A stretch of DNA of 64,000 nt from NCBI RefSeq assembly GCF_011397635.1, contig NC_064775.1, positions 16,319,452 to 16,383,451 on the forward strand, read 5' to 3'. Origin of the DNA: Epinephelus fuscoguttatus. Taxonomy: Eukaryota; Chordata; Actinopteri; Perciformes; Serranidae. Position 1 is the first letter of the stretch. Every line of letters begins with the position of its first letter. Positions 34,001-56,105 of the stretch are shown piece after piece. Below the pieces are notes generated by a model. The model did not search any database. It was not told the origin of the DNA and was given only the letters and a program-made list of their open reading frames with translations. The translations under genes were made by a program, and so were the position numbers.

Positions 34001-36386
34001 TTTTCCCCTCGTAGTCCTCCTGCTCCTTGAGGATCTTCAGCTTGGTGTCGAGCTTTTTGTTCTCATCCTCCAGGTTTTTCACCTGAAACAGAGACAGACA
34101 AAGTGGTGGACATGGTGAGAAGAACAGGAGAAAAGAACATAGACAGCAGAAACAAAACATACATGTTGCAATGAAGTAAATGCTGAGGCATGCTAAATCT
34201 GAGGAATGCCAGGTCTAAGTATATACTGTACACAGGCTATTATTATGTGGTTCATGTTGATAATGACAGGTGAGGTGATTTTTTTGCACACTCCAAATAG
34301 CCTATGTATGGGTAGCGCCACCTGCTGGTAAAAGAGAAAAATGTGTTTTTTGTGGAACTGAGTAGTTTAGAAATGTATGTAATTCTAGAGTAATTTTTTT
34401 TAAAAGAATTTCTAAGTAATTGAACATATAAGGGAAAATGATCCAAAGACCTTGTGCTAACAGTCAGTCTGTAGTTATCTGTTATTTATTACTATTGTTT
34501 TTCTTTGTGTTGTTTTCTCACTTGTTCTTGTTTGTAATAAATACAATGAATATATTAAAAAAAAATTCTTCTCTTGGGGTGCCAGAAGAAGCTTACCCGG
34601 GGTGCTAAATGTGCTAAGTCAAGCGATGATATTAGCATCAGGTAAGGGAATATTTTAGTAGATTTAGGTTGGATGTAGCAAGTCAAGGCCAAAATCACTT
34701 CCTATTATAAAGCTTCAAACTGTTATGAAGGTGTTGTTTAAATACTTTGATCAATAAAATACTCTACAACACATCTTCTTTGTAAAGTCCCTGTTGTTTC
34801 CACATTACTTAAAGCTCTCAAACACAGCAAAGTCGGAAGAATGACTTCCGAACGAGGGAACTACGACAGTCCGAAGAGCACGTGAATGCAACAGACGTTG
34901 CACTTGGCTCCAGTGCGCATGCTCAAAGCTAATTGCCTGTTTGAGCAGTTAGTATTTATTTTAAAGACTGGAGTTTACATAATCTTCTACCATACAAATT
35001 GTAAAGTTTATCTTTTGAAGAAAAACTTGATAAAACAAATCGATGCCCACCAGCCGTGGGATATTGTTAAAACCAAACCTTTGGTAAAACAAAACAAAAC
35101 AAAACAAAAAACAATCAAATTTAAGTAAAGTAGTATTTCCGTGACAAAATGGCTGACTGCTAACTGCTAGCTTGTCAGAGAAGACGTTTTTTTTTCTTGC
35201 TTCGTGAGTGTTAATATTCGGAGGGGTGTCACCTCGTCAAGAACAGGTTTTCAGGATATTAAGCATCTTTCTGAGAGGGTAAACAAACATGAGAGCAGCA
35301 GGAAGAGACTATCCGAACTGTAAACAACAACAGGTGTGTGTACCCGGTCCTATTATCACCTGTGTTGAAGTGTGTGAGAAATGTTAAAAAGCAGGTGTAA
35401 TTGTTACTGTGTAGGCCTAATTTTCTGGTTTTACTTGTTGTTGCTTCACCATTTTAATTTCCACATAAAAACACCACCGTGTAAAGGCCTATCTGCTTGA
35501 GTGACAGGTTGATGACCCACAGAACCAAGACTTGAAGTTATCTAATTATCCACAAGATGGCGTCCTACATTTACCTCCAACAGTATTTACATGAAGTGTG
35601 TGGTAAAGGCAAGGAGACACTTTTCATGCCCTCAGGTCACTGAATTAATTACTAAATCATCCTCCCGGATTGGAAACATGTTTTAAGAATATTATATCCT
35701 CTATCAAAACCTGATTTTTTTTGTTTGTTTTTTTGTTTTGTTTTTTGACCGTTAGCATACTGTATTAAATTGTGCATAAGTTCAAATGAGTGTATGAAAA
35801 ATAAATGGATACAAATACAAACAAAAGAAAATGAGTGATACATTGGAAAAAATAATAAAAATGCATATTCAATTATATTAAGTAGAATATTTGTAGAATC
35901 ATAGAGTTGCTAAAAAGATGGGGGGAAAAATAGGTCTACATTAAATACTGTGTTGTCAGTTTCTTTACATTTTTTGTCTTTTTAAATTTTTTAAGTAAAT
36001 AGATAAATGTAGGCTACTTAGTTATGACCTATGTCTTTTTACTCTAAAGAGTGGTAAATAATTAATATTAGGCTTTAGATATTAATTAACCGTCTGATTA
36101 ATTTAACCGAACTGTGATAGCAAATAGTTTAAAAATATGTTTTATTTTATTTTATTTAAAATAAATATTTTTTTATTAAAAAAATAAAATAATAAAAAAA
36201 AAATATAGATTTTAAAAATGTACAAACCTTGTCGATCAGCCTGACAAACTTGTCGTTGAGTCCGACCATGTCGTCCTTCTCCCTGGATTTGCCCGACGGG
36301 TCGATGTTGTTGGTCGGGTAGCTTCTCACCGGTCCCGTGCTGCCGGGGGAGTAGGACTGGCTGCTGTAATCTCTCGGTTTGGACAT
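31013..36386 (-). CDS. Type II-like keratin (K8-like or thread-keratin-alpha-like), 408 aa, 9 exons
   Basis: Exons on the minus strand: 36386-36228, 34082-33874, 33705-33645, 33508-33413, 33182-33018, 32923-32798, 32703-32483, 32356-32331 and 31176-31013. They total 1227 nt. Exon lengths 209, 61, 96, 165, 126 and 221 are the hallmark of type II keratin genes. The head is short (residues 1-42, [19 protein letters not shown]). The rod runs from [19 protein letters not shown] at 43 to the classic helix end [16 protein letters not shown] near 345. The tail ends [20 protein letters not shown], close to keratin 8. Type II chains pair with type I chains to make epithelial intermediate filaments, and the type I-like gene starts 387 bp away on the other strand. 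The helix start differs from the usual FASFIDKVRFLE, so a thread-keratin alpha relative is possible; a tree is needed to decide. Confidence 0.87.
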
Positions 36387-36468
36387 ATTGAGCTTGTAAC
36401 AGCGAGATCAAACCCAGACACTGAACAGGTGAGCAGTGAAGGCACCTTCAGCCCTCCGGATCACCTGC

Positions 36469-36477
36469 TTTTAAGGT
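36469..36477 (-). promoter_or_regulatory. Possible TATA-like box for the type II-like keratin
   Basis: CCTTAAAAG on the minus strand, about 85 bp upstream of the start codon. It is off consensus and offered only because position and spacing fit. Confidence 0.3.
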
Positions 36478-36676
36478 GGGCCAGGACCACCCATCACCTG
36501 CCCAAAACTCTGCATCCATCCAATCAAGAGAGGACAAGTGCAATATTACAGTGAGAAAAATAAAAAGTCAACATGAAATACTTGAATTTTGAGTTGGAAC
36601 CAGTTTGTCCAGATGTGGTGCTGGGCACTAGGAGCCAATGGCACCGCTGGGGGCGGATTTATGCGTAAAAAACAGG

Positions 36677-36683
36677 TATAAAA
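36677..36683 (+). promoter_or_regulatory. TATA box for the type I-like keratin
   Basis: TATAAAA lies 97 bp upstream of the ATG at 36774, which would give a 5' UTR near 65-70 bp. The box sits in the 387-bp interval shared with the divergent type II-like gene. Confidence 0.65.
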
Positions 36684-36773
36684 CCTACCTGTACCCCTCA
36701 CATCCATGAAGTGGACTCCCTAGCCTGAAGCGCCCGCTGTCACTGTCAGCTCTTCTCTCATCAAGCAGTCATA

Positions 36774-39700
36774 ATGCCTTCAAACACTGCTGCCAGCATG
36801 TTTGGTGGAGCAGGAGGAAGAGGCTCCAGGGTGTCCGTGGCGAGTCTGGAGGGGCTGCGTAACGTGCTGCGCAACGACACGGACAGAGACTCCGGCCCCG
36901 CCGCCCCAGCAACGCCTGCAGCCTCCGCCGCTCCTGCCGCGCCTGCCGCACCCGGGGACGACAAACAGACACTGCGGGGTCTGAATGACCGACTGTCGGG
37001 TTACCTAGGCAGGGTGAGACAACTGGAGAAGGAAAACAGCGACCTGGAGAAACAGATTGATGAGATTTTGGCCAAGAGGAAAGCACCTGAGGGGCGCGCC
37101 TGGGATCAGGTTGAGAAACCTCTGGATGACCTCAAGAAGCAGGTTGGTCATCTCATTTATTTATTTATTAGAATATGAGAAATATGAGAAAATACATATT
37201 TAAAGCTAAATCAAATAACTGTTTCCAAATAACAATATTACCAGTAAAATTCATCATACATTCCTCTCCTTAGATTAAAGACATCACCATGGACAATGCC
37301 AAGCTGCTGTTACAGATTGAGAACACCAAACTGGCTAATAATGACTTCAAGAACAAGTGAGTTTCATGCAGCTTTAAAAAATGGGGAAATCAATACTCAA
37401 TATTCAGATTCCAATTTAAAACCAAACACTAGGTGTCAGTGATGTTTGTATGGATCATTAGTGGGTTCCTCTACCTGTGTGCAGGCTGAACGATGAGGAA
37501 AAGGCACGGAAAGAATTAGAAAAAGATGTAGATGATCTGAAGAAGAACATCGAGGATACCAAGCTGAACTGCATGCAGACGCAGAAAGAGATTGATCTGG
37601 TGAAGGAAGAGCTGGCTCGCCTCGAGCAGGAGCACAAACAGGTAAGAGTGGAAACAAACACTTTGTGATCAACTAATAAAATATTGTCTAAAATCTGAGG
37701 CAAACTTGTAACTGGGGCTCTCATAGGAGGTGAATGTCTTGCGTGAGAAGATCAAGGACTCTGAGGTGAAGGTGGAGATTTACTCTCAGGACTCCAACCT
37801 GGCTGAGGTTGTCAACAAGATCCGCAACCAGTACGATAACCTGGCCAGGAAGAACCTGAAGGACACAGAGGAGTGGTACCAGAGCAAGGTACGTTCCTTG
37901 TATCGTCCTACAGTCAGTCATTGTTTTCTTCCTTTCTTTATCTCATCTTCATCTTGATTTCCCCTCTCCAGTTTGATAACATCAAGGTGGTGGAGGCCCA
38001 AAACAACGAGGACTTGATAGCTGGAAAGTCAGAGCTGAAGGATCTGCTCAAACAGAAGCAGTCTCTGGAAATTAAGATCCAGAGTTTCCACAGCAGGGTA
38101 ACCACACACAAGCCTTTTCAGATACATTATGTCACACTGCCATAAAATTGAATTGAAAATTGAACTCTCTGGCATCAGACGCACAGTAGATACCAGTCAC
38201 TAAGGGGGTGTAAATATTGAAATATTTATCAAATCATGTCGGGAACGATAAAACCACCTGCAGGTGTGTTAGCGTACCTGTTCTCCTTACAAACATTCCT
38301 GACTCCCCTGTCATTATACTGTAAACCTGATACTTTAAGCCAGACAATCTCTTTATCTGTCTCACTGCCACCTGGATCTGCTCTTACATAACAAAACAAA
38401 ATATGAACATGAAAAAGGTCAAGGCCCCTGAGAAGTCACAGGGATGTATTATGTATTCTTTTAAAGGACTACGTCACCCTCCAAATGATCACTTGTATGT
38501 CATTTTCTTAGCCTGTGTTATGTTGATTTTATGGAGAGTGAGGTATCCAAAAACAGTGAAGATTCTTGATGAATTGAAGTCATAGGTGCAAAACTCTATC
38601 AAAACATCAATTTACAAACTCTCACATAACTCTTGCAGTATAATCCAAGTCTCATTTATCCAGTCATATGCTCAGTACTTCCTAAACATATATACCTGTC
38701 TGACGGAGAACTGAATTAAAAGTAAAACTTATCTATAGCCAGACTCCATTGACAAAAACAGTACTTTTACCTGGTAGAACAGAGGAGCTGCTGCTCTAAT
38801 ACTGCCACGATCATTGTCATTGTGTGACTTTGGTGCCTTAAAAATTCCTTCATGTCTGTCCTCAAGATCCACAATCTGGAGGAGACCCTGAGGAGCACCA
38901 AAGTGGAGAACGGTCAACGCCTGGCCCCCCTCAACCAGGTGATACTGAAGCTAGAGGTGGAGCTGGGGGAGGTGAGGGCACAGGTGGAGCGCCATGTTGA
39001 AAACAACAAGAACCTGCTGTGTGTGAAGATGAAGCTGGAGGCGGAAATCAACAACTACCAGCGACTGATGCAAGGCTTGACCACTGACATCGAAAGGTGG
39101 GGACTGCTCAGAAATAATTCATGATGAATGAATGATGTCACAGCTTTGGATGCATTCTATTGGCTTATTTGAAAATCTGGGGATGAACTGTCCCTTTAAA
39201 AAAGAACAGCATTAACACACACACACACACACAAAAGCATAGTGTACCGGTTTCCAACCTGTTAGCATATTTATCTCGCTCTTCCCTGACAGCCTGGAGT
39301 TTTCTTTAGAAGATGCAGTGCGTAGCGGTAAGTTCTGGATCCAGCCTTTATTTGAAACACAATTTCAAATAAAATCACAAAGACTCCATCATGTTCGTGC
39401 TGTGACCTGGTTGAAAATGTATCTCCACCACCAAGACAGACCTGGGTCAATTACTGACTGTCTCCTTTCAAACAAACAAAACCAAACCAAAAGAATATGT
39501 CAGAATTTGACTCTTTTCTGGAGAATTGAAAGACCTAGAAAGGGTTAACCTGACATTCCTCTCTGAAAAATGTTGTCGGCCATATGGGTTACACTTTTTT
39601 ATCTTTTAAAACCAACAGCTAGTTAACAGCACTACATGTAGAGTTAAACTTGAAATCCTTTACATCACTTCTTGGAAGAATACTTTTGGGAAATGTATTT

Positions 39701-40212
39701 GCTTCCTTGCTTTAAGTGAGATGAGAAAATCGATACCACTCCTACATATCACTTAAGATGCACTCAACTGTTGCTGGCACATTGCACCCTGTAACTGCAT
39801 GCAATTACACACACTGCATGGGAATCATACAGACTGAAGAAAAGCCGAAGCTTTATATGTAAAATCGGATTTATCTTTGTTTCCAGATCAGCAAAAGCCT
39901 GACAATAAGGTTCCTGAGCAGCCAGATGAAACCCTCGTGAAGCAAGAAAGCTCCCCCTCTGACAAATCTACTCCCCCCGAAGCCCCTGAAGCAGATAAAC
40001 CGCCTGAAGTGGTGGAAGGAGACCTCATAAAGGCCGACAAGGTTGCTGTCTGTGAAGCAGTTCCCGATGCACTTAGCAAAAAGAAAAAACCCAAGAAAAA
40101 GAAGGGTTCATCCTCTTCCTCCTCTTCTTCCTCCTCTTCATCTTCCTCTTCTTCCTCATCCTCCTCTGAGAATGAAGAGCTAGAGAAAGAGAGTGAAGTG
40201 GCTGAAGTTTGA
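36774..40212 (+). CDS. Type I-like keratin (possibly thread-keratin-gamma-like), 495 aa, 8 exons
   Basis: Exons: 36774-37142, 37274-37356, 37485-37641, 37727-37888, 37972-38097, 38867-39096, 39293-39327 and 39887-40212. They total 1488 nt. Lengths 83, 157, 162 and 126 match type I keratin genes. The head (1-69) is Ala/Pro-rich rather than the usual Gly/Ser. The rod starts LNDRLSGYLGRVRQLEKEN at 70 and ends near 371 with EINNYQRLMQG, a weak form of the usual EIATYRRLLEG. The tail is atypical: rich in Pro, Glu and Lys, then KKKKPKKKKG, 20 serines in a row and an acidic end (ENEELEKESEVAEV). It most likely pairs with the neighbouring type II-like chain. The odd head, rod end and tail set it apart from K18 and epidermal type I keratins and suggest the thread-keratin gamma branch, which is inference. 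Confidence 0.87.
38455..38830. repeat. Dispersed repeat in intron 5 of the type I-like keratin
   Basis: Text such as AAAGGACTACGTCACCCTCC, CTTGATGAATTGAAGTCATA and TCTGACGGAGAACTGAATT resembles a repeat seen often in fish introns. Parts of it are also like the 41607-42145 element (GAGGAGCTGCTGCTC vs CAGGAGCTGCTCGTC). The borders are approximate. Confidence 0.45.
40108..40167 (+). repeat. Serine-codon (TCN)20 run inside the keratin tail
   Basis: Twenty consecutive serine codons mixing TCC, TCT and TCA. Mixed codons mean this is not a fresh pure trinucleotide expansion; either selection keeps serine or the run is old. Confidence 0.9.
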
Positions 40213-40308
40213 TCCTAAAAAGCTTTTTTTTCTGTCACTTGGCCAAGTATCACATCTGTTTCCTACTGTTGTTGCCAAACCTGTAAAGCCACTAAGAGGT
40301 TGTCAGTA

Positions 40309-40314
40309 AATAAA
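40309..40314 (+). terminator. Candidate polyadenylation signal of the type I-like keratin
   Basis: AATAAA about 97 bp after the stop codon at 40210-40212. Confidence 0.6.
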
Positions 40315-40945
40315 TACGTTTGGTTTTGAAAGAAAGATGCCCACAAGTGTTTCATTTACTGTTCTGACATGTGAATTATGGGGCTGTTGTGTTTTTAAAC
40401 ATCATATAACATACTTTAATACTCACAACTTTTGCATTATTTGTGAAAAAAAACCTCCATCTCTGGTGAGGTAACATATATGTGAGCAAGAGGGTCAAAG
40501 TTCAGGGTGCAGTGTAATGCCAAAGTAGTTTGTCCCGACTATGCATACTGCATGCAACAGTACGTACTTTGTAAGGCTAGCTGCAGTACGTACAAAAATA
40601 ACTTTAAAAAGCATGCATTTCAGAATGCAGCCAAAATCTCCTAAATGTCAGATACATCAGTGGTTTTAAAAGAATATAGTGAGTTTAAGGATGGTAAAAA
40701 TTCTCAGTCAACACAGGATCATGTAATACTTAAACCGAAAAGTCAAAACACAACTGTAAAATGGAGACGCATAAACTGGAAAGCTTACTAATATATTGTA
40801 ATGAAATATATTTTAACAGCATAATTAGACTAGAAGGAAAAAAAAATTGTATAGTCTAATAAAAATCTTAAAAACATAAGTGGCTGCACAAGGGTCACAG
40901 TCACTACACAATACTACCAGAGATGCTTTTTTTTTGTAAGAGTGA

Positions 40946-40951
40946 TTTATT
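40946..40951 (-). terminator. Candidate ARPC2 polyadenylation signal
   Basis: TTTATT on the plus strand (AATAAA on the minus), about 435 bp beyond the ARPC2 stop, which would leave roughly 600 bp between the two converging transcripts. Confidence 0.5.
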
Positions 40952-41384
40952 TTTTCAAATGACAATGGTACAGACGACATGAAAGCACAGAGAGGGAGAA
41001 TGGGGGGGATTGAAATCATCCAATACATGGATATTGGATGGTGAGGGGTTGAGGGGCAAGCAAGAGTACCAAATGGAGTAAAAGATATCGTATCAAAAAT
41101 TTCAATTTTTTTCATATATATATTTATATAGGACTAATAATTCTCTTTAACTATGCAAAGCAAGGAATGCCCTTTTTTCCATTTATCTTGAGCCTTGGCT
41201 TTCCCTACATAGAGCCAACATTATTATTCGTTAAAACAAAAAAAAAGACTGGACACGTATTTGGGGGCTGGGCGGGGGCATTTAGAGGCGTCCTGGAGTC
41301 CTGTCCGATGTGGCGTTGAGTCTCAGTGTAGCGCGTTTGGGCGTGCTCACTGGGGTTTGGATTTCTCTGGTGGGGGGGTCAGCC

Positions 41385-52454
<11,070 letters not shown>

Positions 52455-52549
52455 TGCAGCGGACGCCGGTGTCGAGGAGAAGGGGGAATGATCGGTGCTA
52501 TTTGGTGGGATTAACCTCTTTGTGTCAAATTCTGCTAATTTTTTCCTCC

Positions 52550-52640
52550 CTTGACAGACCAGACCGCTTCCGTCGAGGCTCCTTCCGCCTGCCACTTCCG
52601 CGTATTTTACACTCAGGACCCCGTAGGTTGAGGCGGCCCG
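52550..52640 (-). promoter_or_regulatory. Probable ARPC2 promoter
   Basis: A GC-rich stretch just upstream of the ARPC2 start codon contains two ETS-type GGAAG cores on the minus strand (GCGGAAGTGG, GGCGGAAGG) and no TATA box. It suits a housekeeping gene. Confidence 0.45.
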
Positions 52641-53869
52641 CAATATTGCCTGTAAAAAAATCGGAACAACAAGTTTTGATTGAATACAGTTTGATGTAAA
52701 GTAGGTTTTCATACAAGATTTTCCTCTGGAGTAGAGGTGCATAACATTGACGCATTTAGAATAAATAAATTCGCAATTAATGCAAGTATTGCAAAAATCA
52801 AGATGAATACATATGGAATAGAAGAAATTCTAATGAAAAATAGATAAACATTTAAAAAATACTACAAAATTTCTGCAATAATAATAAAACGAAGGAGCTA
52901 AGCAGTTTTTAGAAGTGGTAGTTATGTGCAAAAATGTCCAAAATGTTGTTCAAGGAAGAAATGTGGGTTCATGTAATGCATAGAGATGGATGAATATGTA
53001 AAAAGTCTCTATAGGATTATCTATTTCTCTTAAAGCAGTTTAGCATCAAATAAATGTCCTAATATCCGAAAGATAAGACATAAAAGGTGAAGTTTTTTTT
53101 TTAAAGAGAAAAGTGTCTGAAAATAGATTTAAATGGGTTGATATTGAATTTCCCATTTCAATCATCTCTTCTTGTGAAACCTTACTGAAATTAACACATT
53201 ATAATCCATTTCGGCACCATTTACCTGTCTGATATTATATAGTAACAAATCTGTGGTAGGTGTCACATCATATGAGCAAAGATGGATTATCATTCGTGCA
53301 AAATGAGCAACCGCCCTTGTCCTCCAGATTCCCAGGGACCCGGGAAGTATTCGGAGTAGTAAAACTAAACAAAGGTGTGAGTCAGATTACAAGGTATGTC
53401 AAAACAATTGTCAGTAATGATTGTCCATGCTGTCACCACCAACACAATACACTAGGTTTTAAAACAAGAAGTTCAAGAATGTAATACAGGAACTACTATA
53501 TTGTTAATGCCTAAAAGACATAAACATACATGTACAACTAGCATTTAGCAACTGATGGCTGGCTCATTTGTGGTGCATGTGGTTCACTAAAGTATTTTGA
53601 AGTTTGAAAATTATCCAACATATATAGCAAAAAAGAAAAGAAAAAGAAGATTGGATTAGATTAAGCCCTAAAAAAAGTGAATACAAATTTGTATATCACA
53701 ACTTTTCTCTTCTTTCCTCTCCTATTGATCATCTCATGACCCCTCAGATTTAAGTTGTGATCCTAGAGGGGACTGGACTAAACTACCTAACTGTATACAA
53801 AGTAACCAGCCCTCACCAGCTGCAACAATAAAATAATACTTGTGCTAATACTTCACTGGAACATTCCTG

Positions 53870-53962
53870 ATGTCGATAAACATTTCCAGAGAAGGGGACT
53901 CTGTCTGAGTTTCTCAAGAAGATTCATACCTGTGCCAGGTTTCACTCTGATGTTGATGCTTG
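53870..53962 (+). repeat. Duplicated cassette, copy A
   Basis: Shares with copy B the core AAGAAGATTCATACCTGTGC plus the next 23 bases, about 40 of 43 identical, and weaker similarity for 50 bases to the left. Its frame does not run through, because the left part and the KKIHTCARFHSD part are in different frames. Confidence 0.55.
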
Positions 53963-55924
53963 AGTGCACTGCACATGGCATGTTGATAAGGGGAAACACA
54001 GGTGCCATGTAGTTGGCACAACAAACATGCCATGTCTCAAATGTCAAGATTGATTAATTGGATGGGTTCTTAGGAACAAAACCTTTTCTTAGGTTTTGTT
54101 AAGTGTTTGAAATAATAACAAGTTTCAATATTCTTAATATGGATAGTATTTTTTTTTTTTTTTGAGTACGATATAGACCAGAACAGTATTTATGGTTATG
54201 AATTTTTTTTGTTTGCAGACAAGGGCATAGGTTTTGTTTCAACGTTGGGGGAACACCTGAAATGGTGGGTTTGGCTGTCCTCTGCCAGAAAATTTCAACC
54301 ATCAAACACTAATTTCCTGCATTCTGGATTTCTGTGCACCAATTTGTAGCTTTTCTGCATAAGTTAGCCCCTGCATATTACACTAATGCATCACTATTAA
54401 CAATCTAATTATGTCAAATATGATAATACGTTAGTCACAGGGACAATCTTTCCTGGAGAACAAATACTTCTACTTTTTATATGTGGTGTACATTTAGCTG
54501 ATTATACTTAATCTATACTTTTATTAAAATAGGATTTTTGAATGCTGGACTTCTACTTGTGATGGAGTATTGTAACACTGTTGGATTACTGAATAAGAGG
54601 AAACACTACAGGTGAATAGGGAAAACATTTTAACTAATAAATGTCACCATAAAACCTCCCCATTTTTTGTGTATACCTTTACTTCTTGTTCTGTGTAAAT
54701 ATGCACATGTTGCATTATCTAATTAAATATATGCTGATTTGCATACATTTCTAATTCTATTTTTAAAGTCTAACAATTAGATAATGCTTTTTTCAAAATT
54801 TTTGTTTCTTTTTGTTGTCTTACTTGAGTCAAAGGTTTTTATAGAGGGAATCTCCTCCTTTGATCATTTAAAATCCTGTCAGCAGCCATAATAAAATACA
54901 TTTTCGACATGTTTTAGGAATAAAATGTTCAATAAATCAGGCTATGAATGATATATTAATAAATCCCTTTGTGAAAGCTTTCAGGTTATACATCTGAATA
55001 AAACTGTAAAGTTTGGTGTTTTTACGTGCAGCTGAAGTGGAGATTTCTGGCTGAGTTTGAGAAAAACTCATTTTATAAAAAAAAAAAGAAAAAGGCCTTT
55101 ATAGATGAAAAAAAAAATGATACCACTAATACTATAATACTAATAAATTATACTAATAATACTACAAAGTCTTAGTTTTCGGAAATTTGATGTCTAAATA
55201 TCCAAATGAGGCATTATCTAATTTAATATGTGCTTTTTGCAAGTCATGTTATACATGCAAGTTAAAGTAAACCAATGCATAAAATAACTGTTTTACCTGT
55301 CAGGTCTCCCCATAAGTCTTGTATGAGTATATTATCTGAAAATGGAAAAATATGACACAATTATATCCCAAATTGTTATTGTTATTATTATACATTTTAT
55401 TTATAGGCATCTTTTTCGACACTCAAGGTCAAATTACAGGCAAAGATAAAGAAAATAACAGCACATTAAAACAGTCAATGAGATAAGGAATAAAGTAACA
55501 TAAAGAATAAATAATAGACATGAAGAATAAATAATAAACTTAAAAAATAAATACTTCTACAGAAAATAAAGAGCTCAGAGGACATCAGGGTGGTGACAGC
55601 AGAATAATGTCCAAAAGGCAGTCCTTTGTCAAATAAAGAAACTCATAAAAATTGTTATCTTATGGGAAACGCATGGATACTGTCACACTCAGGATAAACT
55701 AAATTCCAAGCATAGCTGGAATTTTAAAGGGATTACAGTCTTATCATTCGCAGAAATCGTCCCCAGTTTCGAGCGTGACTTTAGAAACAAACATGTTGAT
55801 GAGACAATGAACTTCTCTGCAATGTTTTCAGCACTTCAGGGAATGACAGATGAAAATCGCCCTGCCAAAAAGTGTATGATTTCCTCTTCGCTGGAACAGG
55901 ATGAAAGAACTGAAAAACAACAGT

Positions 55925-56105
55925 GTCTGATGTCAGTCAGGCGCTTCACGAGAAGGGGGCTGTATCTATCTTTGCTCCCAAGAAGATTCATACCTGTGCC
56001 AAGTTTCACTCTGTTGTTGTTGACTTATATAGCCATGGTTTTTTATCACTAACTCAAGAACGAAAGTTTTTAGAGGAATTATGTAATTTAAGCGGTAAAA
56101 CATGA
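55925..56105 (+). repeat. Duplicated cassette, copy B, with a continuous short open frame
   Basis: One frame reads SDVSQALHEKGAVSIFAPKK, then IHTCAKFHSVVVDLYSHGFL, through to a stop at 56103-56105. The left end has AACAACAG at 55916-55923, which could be an acceptor. It may be an exon of an unknown gene, a pseudogene piece, or part of a repeat. I do not recognise the protein. Confidence 0.4.
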
